Shown here piece by piece: positions 1 to 8,087 of a stretch of DNA of 24,016 nucleotides; the stretch's first letter is position 1, and the number at the start of each line of letters is the position of its first letter. The stretch is from Triparma columacea (lineage: Eukaryota; Sar; Bolidophyceae; Parmales; Triparmaceae). Location of the stretch: positions 59,582 to 83,597 of the forward strand of contig BRYA01000143.1 in the NCBI GenBank assembly GCA_030267965.1. The letters run 5' to 3'. The notes under the pieces were generated by a model, which saw only the letters and a list, made by a program, of their open reading frames with translations, was not told the DNA's origin and searched no databases. A program made the position numbers and the translations under genes.

Positions 1-141
1 GACAACAGAAAGAATATTCATTCATTCAAACCGAAAACACTCTACTTCCTTCTTACTCTCTCCGCATAAATTAATTTAAGCCCACGCTCCCGCCACCTTT
101 CCAGCGGTCCGGCTTTATCTAATTCTTCTTCCTTCCCCCCT

Positions 142-3100
142 CTAGAAGATGTTCAAGCTAGTCCTAACCCCCCCTCTCTTAACCAAGTCCTTAAGTTTCT
201 CTCTAGTCCCCTCGTCCATCCCGCTCCCCTCGATCCTCCCCGCAAGTTCCTCCATCTCCTTCTCAACCTCAATGTACCTCATTGCGATATTGCTCAAGTT
301 AACAGACGGCTGACTCTTTACAAAGTTTACACCCTCAGCGTAGACTATCTTGCTAGCTAGGCTAGAAGCGATAGCCGCAAGCCTGTACTGGTACGGCATG
401 TTCTCTACCCTATCGAACCCAAGCTCCGCAAGCTTGGCGGGCAGATGACCCCTGACGAGGGGCATCAGTTTTTCAACCTCTGTAGGTGAGAGCTTCTGAA
501 GCTCTGCGCTAACTGCGTCAGTGGCCTTGTTTATCGTGTCTGATATTAGGCCCGAGAAGTGCGGTAGTGCCCCCGGGTAGTTCTCGAATTCCCTAAACAG
601 CAGTTCCGCCTCTACCTTCGCGAACTGCCTTAGCTTCACTAACACGTCAGAGACGATCTCTTCCTTGTTGTCTAGGAACTCCTCCTCTGAAAGCAGCATG
701 GCTGCGCAGATCTCGTAGCTCGAGCATATGACCCCCGCCTTGTTAGCCGAGCTGTCCTTAACGATAAGGATCCCGGCCTCGTCGAACATCTCCTGCCTAG
801 CCTTTGGTGTTATGAAGAGGTTCGCACCCTCAACCACCAACGGGCTGCTGGGCACACCGTCAACGTCGAGGAACTGCCTCCAGTTGCTCTCGTCTACGGT
901 GTTCGGTCGTCCCCCCGCTGGGATGAATACGTCCGCCTTCACCCTGTTGTGCATGGTGTTCCTCATCTTAACCCCCTCGTCCGTGTCCACCCTATGGAGT
1001 GCCCCTTGAGGCCCCAGCTTACCCTCGTCGAACGAGTCGAGAGGTAGGGCTGAGTGGAAAAGCCTCAAAAGCTCGTCCTTGTCTAGCCCGTCAGGGTCCT
1101 CGAGGCTCCCTGTGTGGTCGCACATTCCTACGACCTTGACGGTGTTTGGGTACTCCCTGAATAGGATCTTAACCTCGTTACCCGCGACGTCACCGTCCGT
1201 TCCTCCCGTTAGCTTGACGGTGAAAGGTGTCGTCGCGGGGTCGATCTTCAAGACCTCCCTAACTGCGACGTCTACGAAAACGTTTACGCCCTCGCTGGTT
1301 ACTCCGAACTCCTTGTGGTTTATACCGGCGCGGGGCTTGCTGGACATGAAGGCGGAGGGCGTCGGGAGACCCCTCTTGGCAGCACGATCGACGATCCAGT
1401 TTATGTCATCCGGGATTACCTGCTCGTCAGGGCCTAGGTAAAGGACCTCTGGTTTCCCGAAGTAGTCCACGACCTTCTCGTCCGTCTCGGGGGTCTGAAC
1501 AATGAGGTCGAGGATAGAGTCTGAGAATGCCTTTACGCTCTTCCTCATAACGAACTGTTTGTTGCTCTGTGTCATCCCTACCGTGTCAATCAGACAGACG
1601 CACTTCGACCCACCCTCGGGTATGTCCTTGTTCTTCATCTGCTGCGCGAAGCTAAGCCCGTAACACTCGTCGTAGTGCCTCCCGCTCTCCAGAGCAAGCT
1701 GCTCAGGGGACGCAGGCGTTACCAGCCTCATTCCACCCCTGGCAATGTCTCTGAAGCGGACGTGGTAACCGTTGAAGCGACGACCGTGGCAGAATACCAC
1801 CCCGTAGGGTAGCTCACGCTGATCGGCCGACGAGTCCTCCTCAGAGTGCATAAGGGAGGGGTCGAGACGGAGGCCTAGGGAGTAGCGGTCGTCGAGGAAG
1901 AGGTTGGTACGGAGAGTGTGCTGGACTACGTCAACCATCTTGTGGAGGAGGGTTATGGCGGAACGATCAACTACGGAGGACTCAACCATTGACCTGAGAT
2001 GGGACTGATGGAAGGGGAAGGGGGGGAGAAGGTAAGGGGAGAGGAGCCGGAAAAGTTAGGGCGACCAAAAAAGGGGATTAGGAATATAGATAATTGCAGT
2101 GTGTTTGAAGATCGGGGCAACCCACGGTTCTTACCTCGCGTTCTGCCATGGTCTCCTCAGACATGCGTCCTGTCTTAGGGTTAAACTTCTCAATAAAGTA
2201 GTCCGCAATCTCCGCCGCGATCGGTATATTCGCCTCTTGCGTAAGTGTGGAGTGAATGTTAGCCTTGGAGAATGCAATCGGGTTAACTTTTTTCATGATA
2301 GGGTGAAGTACCGATGCTGTTGCGGTTATAATCTCTGCGCGGCGGACACCGAGGTGGGTCTCACGCTCCATTAGCTCGGCGGTCTTTGGGTCGATCCACT
2401 TCTGCCGTTTGAGGTTCCTCTTCATCCTCTTCCAGTCAGGTGTAGGGGCGGTTGGGTCCTTCTGCTTTACGAGCATCCTGAGGAGTGTTATATTACCGTC
2501 ATCGCCGTCCTCAATAGTGTCGAGGTGGGTGCGGACGATGCTTAGGTCGTTTATCTTCATCTGACGTGAGAAGTACTCGAGAGCGTACTGGGGGAGGGAG
2601 TTGCAAATCGCAGTGTCTATCCACATGAGCTTGTCAGAATCGGACATTCCGGACGCGAGCTCGCCCTTCTTCTCAGCGTACTCGGAAGGGTTGAAATCCT
2701 CGATGCTTACGGCGACACCCTCCCCCCCTGAGACCTGGTGGTAGAGGGACATTTGCTTGAGGAATCGGCGGGAGACTGAGTTGTTAAGGTAGCTGGTTCC
2801 GCACTTCTTGACGTACTCCGAAACGAGGTCGGGGGAGCAGTGGGCGGGGTCGACGCCGTCGTACTCGATCTCCCCGTCGTGGACCTTCTGCGCGATGGCC
2901 TGGACGTTGGCCTCCATGGCGGCCCTCTCCTCGGTGCACTCGGACTTGGTGGACTTGCCGCCGAACTTGAAGGAGTTCAGGCACATGGAGCCGTCCTTAG
3001 TGGTGAAGATGTCGACCTCGGTGAGGAGCTTGTCCTGCGATGAGCGAAGCGACGATGAGCGAAGCGACGATGAGCGAAGCGAATCGCGAGAGGGTTTGGG

Positions 3101-4009
3101 GACGATGGGTTAGTAGAATTTACAATTGTGGGTATGCGCTTTTTCTTTCCGTCAGTAGTCGTTGCTCCGCTCCTCCTGCAGCTCGATCCTTGCTCCACTT
3201 CACCTCACCTCATACTTGGGAAGGGACTGGACTTGCTGGAGGAGGAGACCGGGCTTGTCCTGGGGGCGGATGTAAGTCACGAGGCGGCCGCCGTCTGGGG
3301 AGGGGGGAGGGTGGGGGGGGGGGGGGGTTGGGGGTGTGGTGTGGTGCGTTTAGTCGCGGCCATGGGGGTTTTGCCTCTCCTCACCTGGTAGCTTGCTCTT
3401 GATATCAACGCTTAGGCTCATGTCCGTATCCTTGAGCGCGCTGATGGCCTTGAGGTGGTCAGTCCGGACGCTAGGCGGAGTTACCCTGAAGTAGGAGGCG
3501 GGCATGTTGTCAAGGAACCATGGGACAGTGGTGGAGATTGACGAGGTTGCACTTTGGATAAGATCGTGAGTCTGTGTTTGGAGAAGGGCGAGATTGATGG
3601 GGTAAGTGGGACGTTAAGGTTATAGGGACGAATGATTTGGATGTTTCGGCGGTTGAGATGATGAGGGAAGGCCAGGAAAATGATTACTGGTGGTGCCATT
3701 CCCGTTGGTTGGCTGCATGTTTGTGTTTTTTGTACAATGTGATAGGTTTTGTTTGGATATATTGTATAATTGGGGAAATATTAGTAGTATGTATGTGTGT
3801 GTAGAAGTGGTGTGGCTTTTGATGACGTTGAGGGGGTAAAAATGGGATATATTTCCTTCTTCCTTGACGCCTTGGTGAAGCCTACTTACAAGGGCTATCT
3901 GTGTAACACGCTCAACCTCAGTAGCTTCCTCAGGAGTCCATGACTTTGAGCTCTTCCCCCTGCGGAGGTAAGCAGCGATTGGACGGGACCTGAGGCTACG
4001 ACTAAGCAT
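142..4009 (-). CDS. NAD-specific glutamate dehydrogenase, large (~115 kDa) class, mitochondrial
   Basis: It oxidatively deaminates glutamate to 2-oxoglutarate with NAD+, presumably in the mitochondrial matrix. Exons on the minus strand are 4009-3890, 3571-3385, 3294-3209, 3034-2135 and 2004-142. All four introns start GTAAG or GTGAG, end AG, and close in phase, giving 1051 residues, close to fungal Gdh2-type enzymes. The ATG at 4009 opens with MLSRSLRSRPIAAYLRR, a basic amphipathic presequence; the in-frame extension upstream reaches only a TTG. Visible landmarks are RFNGYHVRFRDIARGGMRL (~506-525), the lysine-rich catalytic stretch MKNKDIPEGGSK (~554-565), RAGINHKEFGVTSEGV (~656-671), the dinucleotide-fold segment DGDVAGNE (~701-708) and CDHTGSLEDPDGL. 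Family and class are known from these motifs; the N-terminal half matches the regulatory region of the large class. Splice sites are inferred from the sequence only. It is divergent from the ankyrin-MYND gene at 4336. Confidence 0.93.
3039..3083. repeat. 3 x 15 bp tandem repeat inside a GDH intron, abutting the 3' splice site
   Basis: Three copies of gatgagcgaagcgac (the last ends in a) occupy the acceptor end of the GDH intron 3035-3208. On the gene strand this is a CGCTTCGCTCATCGT tandem that runs directly into the terminal CAG. Copies are identical except for the final base. Confidence 0.95.
3303..3335. repeat. G-rich tract in a GDH intron
   Basis: The plus strand has a run of 15 G at 3313-3327 flanked by shorter G runs. 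On the transcribed gene strand this is an all-C polypyrimidine tract within intron 3295-3384, just before its acceptor at 3296-3297. It probably serves as the polypyrimidine tract. It could also fold as a G-quadruplex in the opposite strand. Confidence 0.75.
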
Positions 4010-4335
4010 ATCAGAAATTTGGGAATTGAAGGGCAGAGGCCAGACCAAATAAGAATCCTCCTAAAAGACTCTCCCTTTCCAAGTTAGAGCAGAGCAAACT
4101 TTTGTCGGGGTCACTTTTGAGTCCTTCACCCACACTTCATTTCGACTTCTTCTTCATCTCAAACAGCAGTAGAGCAGTGCCTTTTTTGGTCGGCGGCAGT
4201 CACTTTTGGTTGGACTCCAATATTAGCACATACACGATATTTCTGCCTAAGTGGAGAAGCTCGAAGGCTTTATTGATAAGTTTCACATCTTAACTTCCCG
4301 CTATAAACTTAAATTCGGGATAGGTTCGCTCAAAA
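4010..4335. promoter_or_regulatory. Divergent promoter region between GDH and ankyrin-MYND gene 1
   Basis: This 326 bp gap separates two genes transcribed away from each other, so both promoters must lie here. The right part (from ~4211) is the first copy of the repeated promoter module described separately. I see no clear TATA element on the GDH side. Confidence 0.6.
4211..4335 (+). promoter_or_regulatory. Repeated promoter module, copy 1
   Basis: About 125 bp beginning gactccaatattagcac (from 4213) and ending in tcaaaa just before the ATG. It is conserved in front of three genes here (see 5669-5794 and 7149-7273). All three copies contain gctataaac; TATAAA here is at 4302-4307, 34 bp upstream of the ATG. 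If this is a working TATA box, the mRNA leader would be only a few bases long. Confidence 0.65.
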
Positions 4336-5508
4336 ATGGAAGCACAATCAGAGGTACAATCGTCACACAATTCATCAGAGACCACAAATTTGAGAGTACG
4401 TGGATGGGACGATTTGACAGACGGTCAGCAGTTGTGCTTGAACTGGGCTCGGGAACAAGACTGGGATCGCATCAAGGGGTATGCCAAGGAACATGGTCCT
4501 GAGGTTTTGTTAGGCGCTTTTGCAGAGGAGTGTATTGATGAGGAATGGGAGGTATTTTCAGTCCTCTCACTCGCCTCTCAATATGGTAATGTTGAGATGG
4601 TCAAGCTTACCTTAGAGGCCGGCTTCAACAACAATGAATCCATGTACACGGCCGCAATGATTTCAATGAATATTAGTGACAATTCAATAATCTTGAGAAT
4701 GCTCTTAGAACATGGACTCGACCCTAATATGGACCTACGAGTTGAAGGGCTGCTGCGAAAGAGTTCCAACCTTTTGGTGCTTGCTGCTGAAAGGCGACAC
4801 ATTGATCAGGCCATAGCACTTCTTGATCATGGAGCAAATGTGAACAAGGAAGTGGTTTCCATGCATGGACATGTTCTTTCACCACTTAATTGTACTTTCA
4901 TTGATGGAGCACACGACTTATGCAGGCTTGTTCTCACGCGCGGTGCTATCCCAACCACCAACGACGTGTATCTTGTGTTTTGTATCTGCCTCAAAGCGTG
5001 CAAAGGAAAAAACCCTAGGCTTAGTAGAGATGTCGCAATAAAGATGTTCGCAACATTTCTTCATCTCGGAAAGCCCGATTCCGACGTAGTTCGAGACAAA
5101 TTCAATTTAAACCATCCTTCCTATTGCGATCCTACAATCACCAACATCACAAAACATTACCTTCAAGGCCGTCCATTCTGCTGCTTCATTTGCGAAGCTC
5201 TAACAGCCAAGGAGCGCGACAAGCTCCTAATGTGTCCCTGTCGCAACGTCGCCTACTGCTCGAGGGAGTGTCAGCTCAAGCACTGGAGGGAGCACAGGTT
5301 GCAATGCGCGGGACCGTTGAACGAAAGGGGGGAGAGTGAGGCAATGGTCAAGAAAAGATCAAAGACAGGGAAGGGGATGAAGGGGGGAGGAGCGGATGTG
5401 GGAGGAGCGGATGTGGGTGTAGCGGAAGGAGCAGTTGCGACGGGGAAGAATGGTGCGACGGGGAAGAATGGCAAGAAGGGGAAGAAGGGTAGGGGTAAGA
5501 AGAAGTGA
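4336..5508 (+). CDS. Ankyrin-repeat protein with C-terminal MYND zinc finger (array copy 1)
   Basis: Single exon, 390 residues, probably a protein-protein adaptor. The N-terminal 25 residues are a Ser/Thr-rich leader ending GWDD. Degenerate ankyrin repeats cover ~75-210, recognisable from ALLDHGANVN and LEHGLDPN. The MYND finger is at ~282-324: C-x2-C, then CPC, NVAYCSREC, and HWREHRLQC. The second cysteine pair is spaced C-x-C rather than the usual C-x2-C. The tail (~335-390) is low-complexity: GADVG repeats, then a Lys/Gly-rich end. It is 1459 bp upstream of a close paralogue and shares its promoter and 3' flank, so the two arose by tandem duplication. The specific partner and function cannot be told from sequence; ankyrin-MYND proteins are abundant in algae. 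Confidence 0.9.
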   Translation: MEAQSEVQSSHNSSETTNLRVRGWDDLTDGQQLCLNWAREQDWDRIKGYAKEHGPEVLLGAFAEECIDEEWEVFSVLSLASQYGNVEMVKLTLEAGFNNNESMYTAAMISMNISDNSIILRMLLEHGLDPNMDLRVEGLLRKSSNLLVLAAERRHIDQAIALLDHGANVNKEVVSMHGHVLSPLNCTFIDGAHDLCRLVLTRGAIPTTNDVYLVFCICLKACKGKNPRLSRDVAIKMFATFLHLGKPDSDVVRDKFNLNHPSYCDPTITNITKHYLQGRPFCCFICEALTAKERDKLLMCPCRNVAYCSRECQLKHWREHRLQCAGPLNERGESEAMVKKRSKTGKGMKGGGADVGGADVGVAEGAVATGKNGATGKNGKKGKKGRGKKK

Positions 5509-5668
5509 ACGAAACAATACAGTAATGCGGCGGGTATAAGCAATTTTTCAGAATTCGATGTACATTAAATTGCTTATTTTCATTGCGATTAGCGTGAGAA
5601 TGAACAATTTCATATTTCTCCAACTAATTTTGTCCCCTCCTGCTTCCAAGAAGAAACTTTCTCAGAGG
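5509..5668. other. 3' flank of ankyrin-MYND copy 1
   Basis: Intergenic. The first ~130 bp are closely similar to 6971-7100, the 3' flank of copy 2. No gene is seen. Confidence 0.7.
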
Positions 5669-5794
5669 TTGACTCCAATATTAGCACCTACACGACACTT
5701 CTGCCTAGGTGGAGTACTCTCAAGCCTTTCTGGATCACTTTCACATCGTAATTTGCCGCTATAAACCCAACAAAACGGGCAGGTTCGCTCAAAA
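5669..5794 (+). promoter_or_regulatory. Repeated promoter module, copy 2
   Basis: Close copy of 4211-4335. TATAAA is at 5760-5765, 35 bp upstream of the ATG at 5795, and the start context is again gctcaaaaATGG. Confidence 0.65.
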
Positions 5795-6970
5795 ATGGAA
5801 TCACAATCAGAGGTACAATCGTCACACAATTCATCAGAGACCACAACTGTGGTAGTATCTAGTTGGGACGATTTGACAGACGGTCAGCAGTTGTGCACAG
5901 AGTGGGCTCGAGTCCAAGACTGGGATCGCATCAAGGGGTATGCCATTGAACATGGTCCTGAGGTTTTGTTAGGAGTTTGTCTTATAGATAAGCATATTGT
6001 AGCTTCAGTCCTCACTCAGGCCTCGCATCACAATAATGTTGAGATGGTCAAGCTTACTTTAGACGCCGGTTTCAACAACAAGGAAGCCATGTACTATGCC
6101 GCAAATATATCAATTAATAAGAATAGTGACAATTCAACAATCTTGAGATTGCTCTTAGAACATGGACTTGACCCTAATATGGACCTACGATTCGAAGTCG
6201 AAAGGTTGGCGGAAGACCAAATCAACCTGTTGATGCTTGCTTCTCAAAGTGGACACATTGATCAGGCCATAGCACTTCTCGATCATGGAGCAAATGTGAA
6301 CAAGGCAGTGGTTGCCCCTAATGGAGATGTTCTTTCACCACTTATTTATGCTCTCTTAAGTGGAGCACATGACATATGCAGGCTGCTTCTCACGCGCGGT
6401 GCTATTCCAACTACCGACGATGTGTATCATGTGTTTATGCATTGCCTCCAAGCGTGCATAGGAGAACACCCTATTCTTAGTAGAGATGTCGCAATAAAGA
6501 TGTTCACAACATTTCTTCATCTCGGAAAGCCCGATTCCGACGTAGTTCGAGACAAATCCAATTTAGGCCATCCTTCCAAACGAGATCCTACTATCACCAA
6601 CATCACGAAACTGTACCTTAAAGGCCGTCCCTTCTGCTGCGAGGTTTGCGAGGCTCTAACTGCCAAGGAGCGCGACAAGCTCCTAATGTGTCCCTGCCGC
6701 AACGTCGCCTACTGTTCGAAGGATTGCCAGGTCAAGCACTGGAGGGAGCACAGGGTGCAGTGCACGGGACCGCTGAACGAGAAGGGGGAGAGTGAGGCGA
6801 TAGTCAAGGGGAGGCACAAGACAGGGAAGGGAGCGGCGGCGGGAGTAGCGGATGCGGGAGGAGCGGATGTGGGAGTAGCAGATGTGGGAGTAGCGGAAGG
6901 AGCAGTTGCGACGGGGAAGAACGGCAAGAAGGGGAAGAAGGGGAAGAAGGGTAGGGGTAAGAAGAAGTGA
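5795..6970 (+). CDS. Ankyrin-repeat protein with C-terminal MYND zinc finger (array copy 2)
   Basis: Single exon, 391 residues, paralogue of the gene at 4336. It has the same Ser/Thr leader (MESQSEVQSSHNSSETT), ankyrin region (~75-205; LEHGLDPN and ALLDHGANVN are identical to copy 1) and MYND finger (~279-323; CPCRNVAYCSKDCQ). The Lys/Gly tail is longer in GADVG-type repeats. The least conserved segment is ~65-75, where copy 1 has FAEECIDEEWEVF and copy 2 has CLIDKHIVA. The reading frame is intact and all MYND ligands are kept, so it looks functional. Partner and pathway are unknown. Confidence 0.9.
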   Translation: MESQSEVQSSHNSSETTTVVVSSWDDLTDGQQLCTEWARVQDWDRIKGYAIEHGPEVLLGVCLIDKHIVASVLTQASHHNNVEMVKLTLDAGFNNKEAMYYAANISINKNSDNSTILRLLLEHGLDPNMDLRFEVERLAEDQINLLMLASQSGHIDQAIALLDHGANVNKAVVAPNGDVLSPLIYALLSGAHDICRLLLTRGAIPTTDDVYHVFMHCLQACIGEHPILSRDVAIKMFTTFLHLGKPDSDVVRDKSNLGHPSKRDPTITNITKLYLKGRPFCCEVCEALTAKERDKLLMCPCRNVAYCSKDCQVKHWREHRVQCTGPLNEKGESEAIVKGRHKTGKGAAAGVADAGGADVGVADVGVAEGAVATGKNGKKGKKGKKGRGKKK

Positions 6971-7148
6971 ACGAAACAATACAGTAATGCGGCGGCTATG
7001 AGCAATTATTCAGAATTCGATGTACATCAAATTATGAAATTTTTATTGCGATTAGCGTGAGAATGAACAACTTCATATTTCTCTGAAACTTTCAGAGGCA
7101 GGAGGAGCAGAACACAGATTTTGGGGTTGGTGTGGTGGCAGTTTTGGT

Positions 7149-7273
7149 TGGACTCCAATATTAGCACCTACACGACACTTCTGACTAAGTGGAGTAACTT
7201 GAAGGCTTTCTTGATAAGTTTCACATCGTAATTTGCCGCTATAAACTTATATTCGGGGTAGGTTGTCTCAAAA
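7149..7273 (+). promoter_or_regulatory. Repeated promoter module, copy 3, driving a different gene
   Basis: Close copy of 4211-4335 and 5669-5794. TATAAA is at 7240-7245, 34 bp before the ATG at 7274. It now stands before a gene whose body is unrelated to the ankyrin-MYND pair. The stretch 7101-7148 just upstream is unremarkable. Confidence 0.65.
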
Positions 7274-7795
7274 ATGGCATCACAATCAGACGTACAATCG
7301 ACTCCAAATTCATCAAAGACCACAAATGTGACAGTATCTAGATGGGACGATGTATCCAAGAATGCCGCCTTAAACGTTGTCGCCAACCACCTCGAGGGCT
7401 CTGAGATCAAGGCCCTACGCGAAGAGAACTTAAGGCTCGAAAAGAACCTGAGTGCCCTCCAGAACCAGACCGACGTGCACATGGAATGGTACTACAATCT
7501 CGTCAGGGCAGCCCGTGGCTACGAAAGCCACCAGCAAAAGATCAACAAGTACGAGGGTGCCGAACGCGAGAGGATGAAGAAGGAACTCGAAAAACTCTCC
7601 TCTGAATCGGGGGACTGGCAGCATGGCTTCAACTCTGGTATGCTTGCCGCCTCGAGGCTGTACAGTGCCTTTGCGCACGCCGGCACGGAGAGCTTCGATT
7701 CTGGGTTCGACGACGAAGATGAAGAAGGTGAAGGCCTCGATCCAGACCGCGACAGGATGTTTGCACTTCAAGAGTTCCCTGTTCTTGACACGTAG
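7274..7795 (+). CDS. Chimeric coiled-coil protein: ankyrin-MYND leader fused to an unrelated acidic-tailed body
   Basis: Single exon, 173 residues. Residues 1-26 (MASQSDVQSTPNSSKTT to RWDD) match the leader of the two upstream ankyrin-MYND genes, in both protein and DNA. From residue 27 the sequence is unrelated and visibly GC-richer. A predicted coiled coil runs ~44-110 (KALREENLRLEKNLSALQN; later KINKYEGAERERMKKELEKL). Then come a W/G-containing stretch (GDWQHGFNSGMLAASRLY, ~112-130), an acidic patch (~142-155) and a C-terminal FPVLDT. No ankyrin or MYND sequence remains. The body resembles a small protein type I have seen in algae, but I cannot name its function. The frame is intact, so the fusion could be expressed from the copied promoter. 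Confidence 0.82.
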   Translation: MASQSDVQSTPNSSKTTNVTVSRWDDVSKNAALNVVANHLEGSEIKALREENLRLEKNLSALQNQTDVHMEWYYNLVRAARGYESHQQKINKYEGAERERMKKELEKLSSESGDWQHGFNSGMLAASRLYSAFAHAGTESFDSGFDDEDEEGEGLDPDRDRMFALQEFPVLDT

Positions 7796-8087
7796 GGGTG
7801 CGGTGAGCGGTTAGCGGTGGCGTAACTCAGCAGATACGCACGGTTTAGGAAGAGTATCCCATTATCTTTTCCTTATTGTCCTTTTCCCCCTATTCTTTCC
7901 TCCTCCTGCCGAGCCTCCCCAATCTGGGTCTCTCCTACCTAATTTAAAATCCTCGCCTCCATCGACAATCAATCGTTGAATCGTCTCATCCCCACCCTCT
8001 CTCCCATTTAAACCCCCCCAACCCTTCCCCTAATTCATCAATTCCATCCCCACCTCTCCAATTTCTCTCTCCCCTCCTATCCTCCCG
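7796..8087. other. Intergenic region, likely APC2 promoter/5'UTR
   Basis: A 292 bp gap. From ~7865 the plus strand is strongly pyrimidine-rich (many ccctcc/tctccc runs) up to the APC2 ATG, which suggests a pyrimidine-rich core promoter or 5'UTR. No ankyrin, MYND or other coding remnant is visible. Confidence 0.5.

Larger units (their letters stand above)
4211..7351 (+). repeat. Tandem ~1.46 kb gene duplication array: two full units and one 5' fragment
   Basis: The marker gactccaatattagcac starts at 4213, 5671 and 7151, giving periods of 1458 and 1480 bp. Units 1 and 2 share promoter, whole coding region and 3' flank: gtgaacgaaacaatacagta at the stop, then cagaattcgatgtaca and gattagcgtgagaatgaaca. 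Unit 3 keeps only the promoter and the first ~26 codons. Similarity stops at about 7348-7352, just after the codons for WDD. Confidence 0.92.

Noticed and set aside
1079..1441. Plus-strand frames opposite GDH
   Set aside because: The minus strand encodes conserved GDH motifs here; the opposite frames show none.
3040..3402. Plus-strand frames over the GDH introns
   Set aside because: They lie opposite spliced GDH exons and introns and consist of repeat and poly-G translation.
4010..4048. Upstream extension of GDH to 4048
   Set aside because: That start would be TTG. The ATG at 4009 begins a typical mitochondrial presequence.
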